A DNA stretch of 59,214 bases, taken from contig NZ_NHYN01000012.1 in NCBI RefSeq assembly GCF_003288845.1, forward strand, positions 1 to 59,214, in the 5' to 3' direction. The notes beneath the pieces are model-generated. The model did not search any database. It saw only the letters and a program-made list of their open reading frames with translations, and had not been told where the DNA came from. The stretch is from Helicobacter monodelphidis (GTDB lineage: Bacteria > Campylobacterota > Campylobacteria > Campylobacterales > Helicobacteraceae). A program made the translations under genes and the position numbers. Shown piece after piece: positions 36,001-43,957 of this stretch; position 1 is the stretch's first letter; each line of letters starts with the position of its first letter.

Positions 36001-36182
36001 AAATTATCTGCACTTGCACCAGGATACGCACCTGAAATCATTATTTTATCGGAAGCAAAAGGGGGAAACATCTCACGCGGTAAAGCAGAGTATGCATAAA
36101 AACCTGCCAACATTAGAAAAAATGTAAGCGTATAGTTTAATCGATAATTATGGAGGAAGAACTTAATCAAATTTTCTAGCAA
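33006..36182 (-). CDS. RND family inner-membrane transporter
   Basis: The 1058-residue protein has the RND architecture: an N-terminal membrane helix, two large periplasmic loops and two groups of membrane helices. The proton-relay Asp pair is present in GILVDDAIIVSENI, and the second half has GLCGVVVNDGIVMLDF. No membrane-fusion protein or outer-membrane channel gene is adjacent, unlike standard efflux operons; the neighbours are an ABC ATPase and a small coiled-coil membrane protein. Substrate unknown. It starts one base after the upstream gene's stop. Confidence 0.9.
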   Translation of the reverse strand: MLENLIKFFLHNYRLNYTLTFFLMLAGFYAYSALPREMFPPFASDKIMISGAYPGASADNLDKMAVSDIEDQLRSIPAITKIESTIQSGFFSMIVELANGSDKSDTLNRIKDAIALSRPNLPSDMDEPIAQNVDIQMPLILVAISSQVRNGEAILNKDQLLSEAKEVRKRLAAIPNLSNVQLLGEAEKEIQIRIDSSKLKAYGLNAQEVASFIANLSYIFPLGTIETREAQYYLSTTYGKKDPQELLNTLVSVGGKRILMREFAEVYYGYGESSTHSSFNGFPSFTINISKDEKGNAIALSKRVKEEVERLKTAFPYLTFSISLDSSIPVSNRLSTVISNITLGFLLVGGCMWLLINKRIAFVVSLGIPFAFLLGALIFYILGYSLNLISLLGALIAVGILVDDAIIVSENIQRHIEQGKSPMQAAFDGTKEVILPVVVAAVTTICAFLPMFFIRGDVGTFAKLIPAAIVILIIASLLESFFFLPLHAAHTLSKAEKQRRWGRVLKMYYASLKWIFAWRKLAVTLFLVVVPILTIGCFIYAFMKYQLFTTFDGNEIHINGQLPSSYTLEETIKAVNGLEKEILSHKEQYFIRSTSAFSGFRQKGMESEQASNVFMVKVELEDAMEDNFLERYITPILAFDWFEERNEGRRVVKSFIIAKELNEKIQAYISDKDFVEFSVQSVQTGITDADIEISLIGSNEKVASALKRLKAEAEGLSGIRDVQDDLKDGITELKISINNYGESLGLNEGKLSAALSDSFLFAKRGKSLDSDGIVQIRIEDTYKDDLNTLKYFVVNTGEKQVLLKDVATITEQQTIERIKKQEGDRTRTLSINVNAEETNANSILSLLNPTLEEFKQQGIAVRLGGEYEQNVILFQDMIIASAVALSLIFITLLLMFNSLAISFAVLSVIPLSLLGAVLGHLIMGVNLSMTSLLGLLGLCGVVVNDGIVMLDFLRKAKNVQEFFANATKRLRPIMLTSITTFIGLATLIFFPSGQAVILQPLAICLGFGLAWGTVLNLYYLPLIYALIHQNRQSKPQRESLKDKILNKIRFAKRVKYEN

Positions 36183-36183
36183 C

Positions 36184-36498
36184 CTAATCTCCCATATCTA
36201 AGATAAGATATTTGAATTTAACATCCTCAAGTTGTTTTTTTAAGTGCTTGTTCTCCTCCCTCAATGCATCAGCCTGTGTTTGCAAATGCAAAATATTGCG
36301 ACTTGCATAATAAATATTACTGCGAATATAGATTTTTGGGGCAAAAAGTGCTAATATTAAAAAAAGTAAAATAAATATTGTGATCAAGCTTTTTAGATTA
36401 AGATTATTACTTTCTTCTTGATAGCGATCATATTCTTGTAATAATTGTTCTTTTTCCTCTCGCTTCACATCTGTATTTTGTTCAATTGCCTGCTCCAT
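36184..36498 (-). CDS. Small membrane protein with coiled coil (FtsL/FtsB-like shape)
   Basis: The 104-residue protein has a charged N-terminal helix, one membrane helix (about residues 35–55) and a C-terminal coiled coil (LHLQTQADALREENKHLKKQ). This layout resembles FtsL/DivIC division proteins, but the sequence alone does not prove it. It is the first gene of a minus-strand operon with the RND pump and ABC ATPase, and diverges from gmhB. It could be an accessory subunit of the pump. Confidence 0.65.
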   Translation of the reverse strand: MEQAIEQNTDVKREEKEQLLQEYDRYQEESNNLNLKSLITIFILLFLILALFAPKIYIRSNIYYASRNILHLQTQADALREENKHLKKQLEDVKFKYLILDMGD

Positions 36499-36622
36499 CT
36501 CAATGCCTTCAATAGTTTGCTATTTTTGTGAATTATACCATAGTTTCACCACCCTACCCGCCTTTCTTTAAGCCTAATTTGTATATTCTTATCCAAATAA
36601 GAATCCAAAATGAGAGGACGCG

Positions 36623-37159
36623 ATGTGCACAAAAGCCCTTTTTTTAGACCGCGATGGAGTCATTAATGTGAATACAGAATACTTACATTCCGCATCTCAA
36701 CTGACTTGGGTGGAGGGTATTTTCGAGATTTTAAGCTTTTTTAAGCAAAAAGGTTTTTTGCTATTAATGGTTACAAACCAATCAGGTATTCACCGCCACT
36801 ATTTTTCTTTTTCTGAGTTCAGCACTCTTAGCCTTTTTATGCAAGAATATTTACATTTTCAGCTTGGCTTTGGATTAGACCGTATCTACTTTTGCCCCCA
36901 TCTACCGCAAGAAGAATGTGCTTGTCGTAAGCCTAAAGCAGGTATGATAGCTGAATCTCTACATGATTTTCCACAAATTCAACTTTCCTCATCGGTACTG
37001 ATTGGAGATTCTTGGACAGACATTCTTGCCGCAAGAAATGCAGGAATCCAAAAAAGTTTTTGGCTGAATTCAAGCACCACAAAGGAAGAATCACTACAAG
37101 AATTAAAACCTAATGAAATACGCATTTCTCATCTTCAAGAAGTTATAGATCTTTTTTAG
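36623..37159 (+). CDS. gmhB: D-glycero-beta-D-manno-heptose-1,7-bisphosphate 7-phosphatase
   Basis: This HAD-family enzyme (178 residues) removes the 7-phosphate in ADP-heptose synthesis for the lipopolysaccharide core. Catalytic FLDRDGVIN has Asp9 and Asp11; VTNQSG is motif II. CPHLPQEECACRKP supplies the CxH/CxC zinc ligands typical of GmhB, and IGDSWTDILAA holds the late acidic motif. GAGAGG-type ribosome site precedes the ATG. Other heptose genes are not nearby. Confidence 0.92.
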   Translation: MCTKALFLDRDGVINVNTEYLHSASQLTWVEGIFEILSFFKQKGFLLLMVTNQSGIHRHYFSFSEFSTLSLFMQEYLHFQLGFGLDRIYFCPHLPQEECACRKPKAGMIAESLHDFPQIQLSSSVLIGDSWTDILAARNAGIQKSFWLNSSTTKEESLQELKPNEIRISHLQEVIDLF

Positions 37160-37201
37160 GTTTCTGATGCTACAATTCGTTATCCACAAAAAGGCATAAC
37201 A

Positions 37202-38029
37202 TTGCAATTGCAAGAGATTCTTAAAAAGGGTACTTCGCAACTCCGGAACATTGCCGAAAGACCGCTTTTAGAAAGTGAAATTCTACTTAGTTTTATTTTA
37301 CAAAAAAATCGTGTTTTTTTACACACTCACCCCAACCTCATACTTACAAATTCACAAATAAGAGCCATTCATAAACTTTTTAAACGTCGTGAAAATGGAG
37401 AACCTATTGAATACATCACCCATTCTGTAAGTTTTATGGAGTATTTTTTTTATATTACTAAAGGGGCTTTGATTCCGCGTCCAGAGAGCGAAATTCTTAT
37501 TGAAAAAACAAAAAGTCTTATACTGCAAACCAACGCAAAGAATGTCGCTGAAATTGGTGTTGGTAGTGGTGCTTTAATATGTAGTCTTTCCCTTTCCTGC
37601 CCAAATATCCAATTTTTTGGAAATGATATTTCACTAAAGGCTTTGCGTATTGCAACAATCAATATTAAGCGACATTCACTGCAAAAACGCATTACATTGA
37701 ATCAAAGCTCTTTGTTAGATAAAATACCTCAAAACATCGAAATTATCTATTCAAATCCACCCTACATTCAAAATAACATACCTCTTCCCAAGCCTGTATT
37801 GTATGAGCCTAAGGAAGCACTATTTGGGGGAGAAATGGGCGATGAAATCCTCAAGCAAATCATTTTTTTAACCCATCAGAGAAAAATTCCTTACCTTTTA
37901 TGCGAGATGGGTTATAATCAACGAGAATCCATAGAAGCATACGTTCAACAATTTACACCTAAAAAGATTACATTCTACCAAGACTTAGCAGGGCTGGAAC
38001 GCGGATTTATTATTGAATTTGGCGGTTAA
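37202..38029 (+). CDS. prmC: Peptide chain release factor N5-glutamine methyltransferase
   Basis: PrmC methylates the Gln of the GGQ motif in release factors, and prfB is in this window at 41826. The protein (275 residues) has the SAM-binding EIGVGSGALICSLS segment and the diagnostic NPPYIQ near residue 185. It starts at a TTG (37202), 9 bases after AAAGG; a second TTG at 37208 is possible. Confidence 0.92.
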   Translation: MQLQEILKKGTSQLRNIAERPLLESEILLSFILQKNRVFLHTHPNLILTNSQIRAIHKLFKRRENGEPIEYITHSVSFMEYFFYITKGALIPRPESEILIEKTKSLILQTNAKNVAEIGVGSGALICSLSLSCPNIQFFGNDISLKALRIATINIKRHSLQKRITLNQSSLLDKIPQNIEIIYSNPPYIQNNIPLPKPVLYEPKEALFGGEMGDEILKQIIFLTHQRKIPYLLCEMGYNQRESIEAYVQQFTPKKITFYQDLAGLERGFIIEFGG

Positions 38030-38152
38030 AAACATTAAAAATAATTTTGTTTTATAGATTTATTGATAATTTTATACAAAATATTGGATAATCACTGCGT
38101 TATTTTAACTTTGGCGTTGCTTTAAAGTGTGTTTATGAGCGTTTTTGGTTTT

Positions 38153-38184
38153 TGCTGGATTTTTTGAGAATCAAAAAATCAGCA
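38153..38184 (+). promoter_or_regulatory. Leader hairpin upstream of the 38202 gene
   Basis: Arms TGCTGGATTTTTTGA and TCAAAAAATCAGCA pair around a GAA loop with one bulged G. The structure ends 6 bases before the AGGAG ribosome site. There is no T-run after it, so it is not a typical terminator; a leader or attenuation structure is possible. Confidence 0.5.
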
Positions 38185-38201
38185 CATATGAGGAGTGAAC
38201 C

Positions 38202-38624
38202 ATGGTCGATATGGAAGAGAATGTCCAATTCTTTGCAAATAATCAAACTAGAGGACCTGCACCCGCAATTTCAAGCGTAGAGGTTGTCAGAGTAATATCC
38301 GATCAACATCCAAATGGAGAGTCGATTGATCCTTTCCAATTCACAACAACACTAGACCACGATACAGGTATTAAGGCGGTTGTGGGCATTATAGGATACA
38401 ACAACACCATGCTAGATGTTATGCGTTTTGCTGGACAAGAGTTTGGAAAAAATCCAAGATTACTTAGTCACACAGCTATTCATACGGATGGCGATGGATT
38501 TGTCGATGGCTGGCAAGAAACTTGGGACTTATCAGGACTTCCAACAGAAGGTTCATTTCAGCTGATTGCTCGTTCGCTTAGCGGAATTTCTCGCACAGAA
38601 TCTGATTCTATTTACATTCTTTAG
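38202..38624 (+). CDS. Hypothetical protein with DxDGDG motif, possibly secreted
   Basis: The 140-residue protein has no classical signal peptide. Its C-terminal half (HTDGDGFVDGWQETWDLSG, then SFQLIARSLSGISRTES) looks like a beta-sandwich with a calcium-loop-like DGDG. From memory it resembles small DUF4879-type proteins; I hold this loosely. The ribosome site AGGAG is 6 bases from the ATG, and the ACCATGG start context matches that of the flagellar-type gene at 43958. A sigma-54-type gene follows. Confidence 0.55.
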   Translation: MVDMEENVQFFANNQTRGPAPAISSVEVVRVISDQHPNGESIDPFQFTTTLDHDTGIKAVVGIIGYNNTMLDVMRFAGQEFGKNPRLLSHTAIHTDGDGFVDGWQETWDLSGLPTEGSFQLIARSLSGISRTESDSIYIL

Positions 38625-38627
38625 TTT

Positions 38628-38645
38628 CAGGAATCCTTTTTGCTT
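38628..38645 (+). promoter_or_regulatory. Sigma-54-type promoter overlapping a hairpin
   Basis: CAGGAATCCTTTTTGCTT has GG and GC separated by exactly 10 bases, with the TTGCTT half perfect. It resembles the promoter at 58223 upstream of a paralogous gene. It lies within the left arm of a 16-bp inverted repeat (38631–38647 with 38660–38675, one bulged T) whose right arm covers the AAAGGA ribosome site of the next gene. Confidence 0.6.
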
Positions 38646-38679
38646 ATCTTTGAATAAGAATAAGCAAAAGGATTCATTT

Positions 38680-39573
38680 ATGATTACTTCTATAAACTCC
38701 AAAAAGGATTTCTCTTATTTACCAGATACAAAAAAACAAACGCTTTCTAACATTTTTATAAAAGACTTACAGAAAGCTCAAAAATCAAAATACACAGAAT
38801 CATCGATCAATATAGAGCAATTAACTGCACATATCAACAAACAATACAATCTAACGGCACACCCTAAAAGCGACCAAGTTACACAGGAACAAGCCCAAAG
38901 AGCCCTTGAAAACAATGAAATTGTCTTTGATGATCAAGGCGAAGTTGTTGGAATTGTCATAAGAACGGGTTCAAAAGAAGGTGGAAGTGGGTGGACAGCT
39001 AATCTGCTCGCGGTTGAATTGCAAAAAGTAGGTGCAAAAGAAGCCGCAAAGGCAGTAAGTACACTATGGGAACAAAGTAACAGGGAAGAGAAAAATTTTC
39101 TATTAGAGGCAATTGAAAACAAACGGCGAAGAAGAATGTATGAGGAAAATCAACCTTACAGTTTACTTGATCCAAACACTCCCACTTTTAAAAACACGCG
39201 AGGGGAGGCGGCAGTTTGTGAATTCTTACATGGACTTGAGGAGCATATCTCACTTGTTAAACTTAATCAAGGGGAAGAACCTGCGGAACGCATTCGGGCT
39301 AAAATTAACCTTTTCAATCAGCTTTCGGAATCACTAAGAAACACCTTGAGTGAATCGGGATTAAATGATTTTTTAAATGGCACTTATCAACCCAAATTTT
39401 CATCTAAAAATCTTTCGGAATCCATTCAAGAGCATTTGAAATTTTTAGTAACAGGAAAAACAAAAGAAGATGAGGAAAAAGAAATGTTTAATCAGATTCT
39501 TAAGCGTTTCAACGAAAAAGATCAAGGGGGAAGTATTTTTACGCAAGTCTTGCAAGAAAAGGAAAAGCATTAA
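38680..39573 (+). CDS. Hypothetical protein, paralogue of the 58286 gene
   Basis: The 297-residue, Lys/Glu/Asn-rich, soluble protein has no recognised domain. It shares a central block with the 58286 product: QEQAQRALENNEIVFDDQGEV against EEQVAEALRRNEIVFNENGEV, followed by a matching 'AVEL.K.G..EEA' stretch. I chose the ATG at 38680; an upstream frame from 38566 overlaps the previous gene. The sigma-54-like promoter suggests expression with class 2 flagellar genes. Role unknown; a secreted or flagellum-associated protein is a reasonable guess. Confidence 0.65.
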   Translation: MITSINSKKDFSYLPDTKKQTLSNIFIKDLQKAQKSKYTESSINIEQLTAHINKQYNLTAHPKSDQVTQEQAQRALENNEIVFDDQGEVVGIVIRTGSKEGGSGWTANLLAVELQKVGAKEAAKAVSTLWEQSNREEKNFLLEAIENKRRRRMYEENQPYSLLDPNTPTFKNTRGEAAVCEFLHGLEEHISLVKLNQGEEPAERIRAKINLFNQLSESLRNTLSESGLNDFLNGTYQPKFSSKNLSESIQEHLKFLVTGKTKEDEEKEMFNQILKRFNEKDQGGSIFTQVLQEKEKH

Positions 39574-39623
39574 TTCACTGCAAAAACCAATAAAATCCCT
39601 TAAGATACCTGCTTGCTAGAATT

Positions 39624-40586
39624 CTATCCTAATTGTATTAAAGCCTTAAGGAGCATTAAGAGTGCGTAATGTGTGGCTTGTTGCTGGATATAAATTCTAT
39701 CGCCTTGAAATTGCAGACGTTCTACCTGCGTTGAAGCACCTCTTTGTGCCACAGCAATATAAACACAACCCACAGGCTTTGTTGCACTTCCTCCACCAGG
39801 TCCAGCCACCCCGCTTGTTGCAATTCCAAATTCTACCCCTGCTTTTTGTATAATCCCTTCTGCCATTTGTTGAACGCAGAATTCACTCACACTTGAATAT
39901 GTTTTTAAAATGCCTTCATCAACCCCTAACCAGCACTGCTTTAGATTATCTTGATAGCTAACCATTGTTCCATTAAATACACAAGACGCACCCGCCAAAG
40001 CAGTAATTTTTGCTGCAACTAGTCCACCTGTGCAACTTTCGGCCGTTGCCATACGCATTCTTTTTTCAAGTAATAGCTCCGAAACTTTAACCTCAATCCC
40101 ACCACGACAAAAAACAAAATGATTGCCAAAATATGCATTCACTTCTTTCATAAATTCTTCATTCTGCCCCTTGATTAAAAATGCATTACTTATCGTTATT
40201 ACAGGAATTAGCTCAACATCAAAAGATTGTGCAAGCGGTGAAAGAAACAATATTGCCGTATCTTTCTCAAAACCCAAAGAATAAAGCCATACTTCATTAC
40301 TACAAACATAAGGTTGCTGAAAATAACCGGGTACATAAACAGACAATAAGGGATTTTGCAACCTCAAAGACTTCAATGCTTCTAAGTGTGATTCAAAACA
40401 AATTACGATACCGTCTTCATAAATTTTAAGGATACTTTGAATAATCTCACAATAATTCTCACTCTCTAAAATGCGAAATACAGCAGAAACTCTTCCATAC
40501 TTTTGAATCACTTGTCGATGATAGTAATCAAAAAATGCGTTATCGTAAAAAAATGAATCACCGATGGTTGCAAAAAACTTTTTCAT
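39624..40586 (-). CDS. cinA: CinA family protein (nicotinamide-nucleotide amidase domain)
   Basis: The C-terminal domain of this 320-residue protein is the CinA/PncC amidase fold: TAESCTGGLVAAKITALAG, then TSGVAGPGGGSATKPVGCV. It is predicted to deamidate NMN in pyridine-nucleotide salvage. The N-terminal half is shorter and more divergent than the MoCF-like domain of full-length CinA (about 410 residues), so the usual pyrophosphatase part may be reduced. It stands alone on the minus strand between plus-strand genes. Confidence 0.8.
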   Translation of the reverse strand: MKKFFATIGDSFFYDNAFFDYYHRQVIQKYGRVSAVFRILESENYCEIIQSILKIYEDGIVICFESHLEALKSLRLQNPLLSVYVPGYFQQPYVCSNEVWLYSLGFEKDTAILFLSPLAQSFDVELIPVITISNAFLIKGQNEEFMKEVNAYFGNHFVFCRGGIEVKVSELLLEKRMRMATAESCTGGLVAAKITALAGASCVFNGTMVSYQDNLKQCWLGVDEGILKTYSSVSEFCVQQMAEGIIQKAGVEFGIATSGVAGPGGGSATKPVGCVYIAVAQRGASTQVERLQFQGDRIYIQQQATHYALLMLLKALIQLG

Positions 40587-40687
40587 TCACTCCCTTTTAT
40601 TCTATGTTCAGTGAAAAATTAATTATTGTGTAATTGTTTTTATACTATACTCAAATCTGTTTTTTAAATTTCTTAAAAGGAGTAGGA

Positions 40688-41536
40688 ATGGCAAAGCAAA
40701 TTGTAATTCGCCCAGAAGAAGCGAATCCACAAAAAGCATTTAAGAAAGATGGTCGCATGAAGAGGGATTTTTATGAGGAGGAAATCAGAAAACTTCAGAT
40801 TGAGCTTGTTAAGCTTCAAAATTGGGCAAAAGACCAAAATAAGAATATTATTATCATTATGGAAGGACGCGACGGTGCTGGCAAGGGTGGGACAATCAAA
40901 GCCTTGACAGAACATATGAATCCTAGAGGTTGTCGTGTTGTTGCGTTGCAAAAACCTAGCGATGTGGAACGGACTCAATGGTATTTCCAACGTTACATTA
41001 GTAGTTTTCCAAATGGTGGTGAGATTGTTTTCTATGACCGTAGCTGGTACAATCGTGCAGGGGTAGAACGTGTGATGGGATTTTGCTCTGTAGACCAATA
41101 CAAAGAATTCATTTATCAAGCACCAAATTTAGAACAAATGTTGCTAGGAAGCGGATTCTTACTATTTAAATACTTCCTTGATGTTGGGCAAGATGAACAA
41201 CTTATGCGCATCAAACGAAGAGAAACTGACCCTCTTAGAATGTGGAAACTTAGCCCCATCGACTCAAAATCACTCGATTTATGGGATGACTACACAGAAG
41301 CTTTCCAAAAAATGTTCTCACGTACACACACACCTTATGCTCCGTGGGTGATTGTTGACTCCAATGATAAAAAACGTGCAAGATTAAATTTAGCAAGAGA
41401 TTTACTCTCACGCATTGACTATGAAGGAAAAGACCAATCTAGCGTTTGTTTGCTTGCAGATCCTAGCATTGCATCGCGTTATTCGCAAGGCTACACCGCT
41501 CAAGATAGCAAACGCAAAAAGAAAAAGGACAAGTGA
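40688..41536 (+). CDS. ppk2: Polyphosphate kinase 2
   Basis: PPK2 enzymes transfer phosphate between polyphosphate and nucleotides. The protein (282 residues) has Walker A GRDGAGKGG, the Walker-B-like FYDRSWYNRAGVERVMGFC and the WKLSPIDSKSLDLWDDYT lid region of class I PPK2. I chose the ATG at 40688 with AAAGGAGTAGGA before it; an upstream frame from 40634 has no ribosome site. The C-terminus is a Lys-rich tail. A terminator follows. Confidence 0.93.
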   Translation: MAKQIVIRPEEANPQKAFKKDGRMKRDFYEEEIRKLQIELVKLQNWAKDQNKNIIIIMEGRDGAGKGGTIKALTEHMNPRGCRVVALQKPSDVERTQWYFQRYISSFPNGGEIVFYDRSWYNRAGVERVMGFCSVDQYKEFIYQAPNLEQMLLGSGFLLFKYFLDVGQDEQLMRIKRRETDPLRMWKLSPIDSKSLDLWDDYTEAFQKMFSRTHTPYAPWVIVDSNDKKRARLNLARDLLSRIDYEGKDQSSVCLLADPSIASRYSQGYTAQDSKRKKKKDK

Positions 41537-41555
41537 GTAGAATCAATGTCTACTA

Positions 41556-41582
41556 CCCCGCATTTTGTGGGGTTTGTTAGCT
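41556..41582 (+). terminator. Intrinsic terminator after ppk2
   Basis: CCCCGCA and TGTGGGG pair around a TTT loop (one G·T pair), followed by TTTGTT. Confidence 0.7.
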
Positions 41583-41718
41583 ACTTCACGATTATGTGAC
41601 TCAGATTTTAAAGAACAAGTAACAATGTTAAAGAGATATCAAGCCCACTCCAAAACACAGGATTCAGGCTTTTAACTTTAATTAGACACAAAATTAGATT
41701 TTACATACAAGGGGCAAA

Positions 41719-41808
41719 ATGCTTGATGTTGGACTCATTATTTTTTTAAATGTGGTAGTAGTCATTGGAATAGGAAGCTTTCTCTATTATGCCTATTTCA
41801 AAAAATAA
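41719..41808 (+). CDS. 29-residue single-span membrane protein
   Basis: The frame reads MLDVGLIIFLNVVVVIGIG and ends YYAYFKK-stop. It is almost entirely one membrane helix with a positive C-terminus. AAGGGG lies 5 bases before the ATG. Small proteins of this kind often stabilise membrane enzymes such as terminal oxidases, but no partner is nearby. It lies between the ppk2 terminator and the convergent prfB. Confidence 0.55.
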   Translation: MLDVGLIIFLNVVVVIGIGSFLYYAYFKK

Positions 41809-41825
41809 ATTTTAGCAACAAGAAT

Positions 41826-42923
41826 CTATCTTTGTGCGTTTGCAATTAAAACACCCTCCAAAATATCGTCTAAATCGCCATCTAAAATCGCCTCTGTGTT
41901 ACTGTAAGCAAGATTAGAGCGAACATCTTTAACTTGCTGATAAGGATAAAGCACATAATTACGAATCTGATAGCCCCAACCATTTTCTCCCTTAATATCC
42001 ACCTCACCTTGTGTAGTTTTTTTCAGCATCTCCAATTCATAAAGTCGACTTTTTAACATTTTAAAAGCAGTAGCTTTATTTTTATGTTGACTACGGTCAT
42101 TCTGACATTGCACGACAATGCATGTCGGAATATGTGTGATTCTCACGGCAGATTCTGTCTTATTAATATGTTGCCCACCCGCCCCACTTGCACGATAAGT
42201 ATCAATACGAATATCTTTATCTAAAATTTCAATTTCAATATCATCATCAATTTCTGGACTTACCACAACAGAACTAAAAGAAGTATGTCGCTTTCCATTT
42301 GCGTCAAAAGGGGAAATCCTCACTAAACGATGAATTCCGCTTTCTACTTTCAAATAACCATAGGCGTTATCCCCTTTAATCAAAAAAGAAACATCTTTAA
42401 TCCCTGCTTCCTCTCCCTCTTGATAATCCAATAATTCTACCTTAAACCCTTTGCGTTCGCTATAACGCAAATACATGCGATAAAGCATACTTGCCCAATC
42501 TTGTGATTCTGTTCCTCCAGCACCCGGATGAATCGTTAAAATTGCATTCGCACTATCATACTCACCATTCAGCATGACTTCAATCTCTAGGCCTTTGAGC
42601 TGTTTTTCAAGCTCCACAGATTCCTGAAATAGCGAATCTAACATACTTGCATCATCTTCACTTGTCGCAATTTCAAAAAGCTCCCTTGCATCTTTGAGTG
42701 CATTTGCATTCTGGTAATATTTATCTAAAACTCTTTCAATATGCCGCTTTTCTTTTTGTAATTCACTCGCCTGCTTTGCATTCTCCCAAAATATTGGGTC
42801 TTGTTCTTGCTTAGCAATATCATCTAAACGCGTATGAAGTTTATCAATGCGAATAATGCTCTTAATGTTTTCAATCTTGATTTCAAGTATTTTCAGCAAC
42901 TCGCCATACTCATAAATATCCAT
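41826..42923 (-). CDS. prfB: Peptide chain release factor 2
   Basis: RF2 ends translation at UGA and UAA. The protein (365 residues) carries the SPF recognition tripeptide ([16 protein letters not shown]) and the catalytic GGQ ([17 protein letters not shown]). The frame is continuous: the programmed +1 frameshift with an in-frame UGA found early in many bacterial prfB genes is absent. prmC, which methylates GGQ, is 3.8 kb away. Confidence 0.96.
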   Translation of the reverse strand: MDIYEYGELLKILEIKIENIKSIIRIDKLHTRLDDIAKQEQDPIFWENAKQASELQKEKRHIERVLDKYYQNANALKDARELFEIATSEDDASMLDSLFQESVELEKQLKGLEIEVMLNGEYDSANAILTIHPGAGGTESQDWASMLYRMYLRYSERKGFKVELLDYQEGEEAGIKDVSFLIKGDNAYGYLKVESGIHRLVRISPFDANGKRHTSFSSVVVSPEIDDDIEIEILDKDIRIDTYRASGAGGQHINKTESAVRITHIPTCIVVQCQNDRSQHKNKATAFKMLKSRLYELEMLKKTTQGEVDIKGENGWGYQIRNYVLYPYQQVKDVRSNLAYSNTEAILDGDLDDILEGVLIANAQR

Positions 42924-42994
42924 TAAAATTTAACTCCCAAAAGAAAAATTTTGTATAATTCACACTTCAATTCTACACAACTAAGGCTTAAGGT

Positions 42995-43825
42995 ATGCAA
43001 GTTATCCAAAAGATAGAAGAATTACGACAACATATCACACATTTAAAAGACAATTCTCTAAGTATCGGTTTAGTCCCAACAATGGGGGCTTTGCACAATG
43101 GGCATATTTCTTTAATCCAAAAAGCAAAGGAAGAAAATCAAAAAATCATTGTTTCTATTTTTGTGAATCCAAAGCAATTTGGTAAGGGTGAAGATTTTGA
43201 ACGTTATCCACGCACATTGCAAACAGATATAGATATCTGCCAAAAAGCAGGAGTGGATATTTTATTTACCCCAGATGCTGATGAAATTTATCATAATGAT
43301 CCAATCAAGATTCTGGCACCAAGCAAAAGTGGTAACATCTTAGAGGGTGCTAGACGAAAAGGGCATTTTGATGGTGTACTAGAAATTGTTTTGCGACTCT
43401 TGAACCTTACTCAAGCTAATCGTGCATATTTTGGCAAAAAAGATGCACAACAGCTACTCATCATTCAACAAATGGTAAGGAATCTATTTTTACCTGTAAA
43501 AATTGTGGGGTGTCCTATCATTCGCGATTCAAAGGGGTTAGCACTCAGTTCCAGAAATCGTTATTTAAGCAAAGCAGGTTACGAACAAGCCCTACAAATT
43601 CCTCTTGCACTAGAGACAATAGGACGTAAAATTATGGGAGGAGAATATTGCTGTGAATCCCTCAAACAAATTGGTTTGGAGTCTTTGAGGCAAATAGAAG
43701 TTGATTATCTAGCGATTGTTGATCATCAGCTCAACGATATCAAAGAAATCAAAAAAAATGAAAGTCTCATTTTGTTAGTTGCTAAAATTGAGGGTGTTAG
43801 ATTACTGGATAATCTTTGGATTTAA
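42995..43825 (+). CDS. panC: Pantothenate synthetase
   Basis: PanC joins pantoate and beta-alanine using ATP in coenzyme A synthesis. The 276-residue protein has the PTMGALHNGHISLI nucleotide-binding motif near residue 28, the SIFVNPKQFGKGEDFERYPRT loop, YFGKKDAQQL and the RDSKGLALSSRNRYLS segment. It diverges from prfB. Confidence 0.96.
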   Translation: MQVIQKIEELRQHITHLKDNSLSIGLVPTMGALHNGHISLIQKAKEENQKIIVSIFVNPKQFGKGEDFERYPRTLQTDIDICQKAGVDILFTPDADEIYHNDPIKILAPSKSGNILEGARRKGHFDGVLEIVLRLLNLTQANRAYFGKKDAQQLLIIQQMVRNLFLPVKIVGCPIIRDSKGLALSSRNRYLSKAGYEQALQIPLALETIGRKIMGGEYCCESLKQIGLESLRQIEVDYLAIVDHQLNDIKEIKKNESLILLVAKIEGVRLLDNLWI

Positions 43826-43868
43826 GAGCTAAATTAATTCTTATCGAAACTTTTTAAACAAAAGGAAC

Positions 43869-43895
43869 TAAAGTTTTTCATAACTTAACCGATAT
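43869..43895 (+). promoter_or_regulatory. Sigma-28 (FliA) promoter
   Basis: TAAAGTTT, 11 bases, then ACCGATAT: the -35 is perfect and the -10 matches GCCGATAA at 6 of 8 positions with correct spacing. It lies 62 bases before the ATG at 43958. Confidence 0.8.
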
Positions 43896-43957
43896 AGATG
43901 ATGTAAACCCCCAGAAAGGAATAGGGGAAGAAGATATCAATATGCGGAGAAGGAACC

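Noticed and set aside
38085-38125. Sigma-54-like TTGGATAATCACTGC and TTGGCGTTGC upstream of 38202
   Set aside because: GG–GC spacing is 9 and 4 bases instead of 10.
41826-42923. Programmed frameshift in prfB
   Set aside because: The gene is one uninterrupted frame with no internal UGA.
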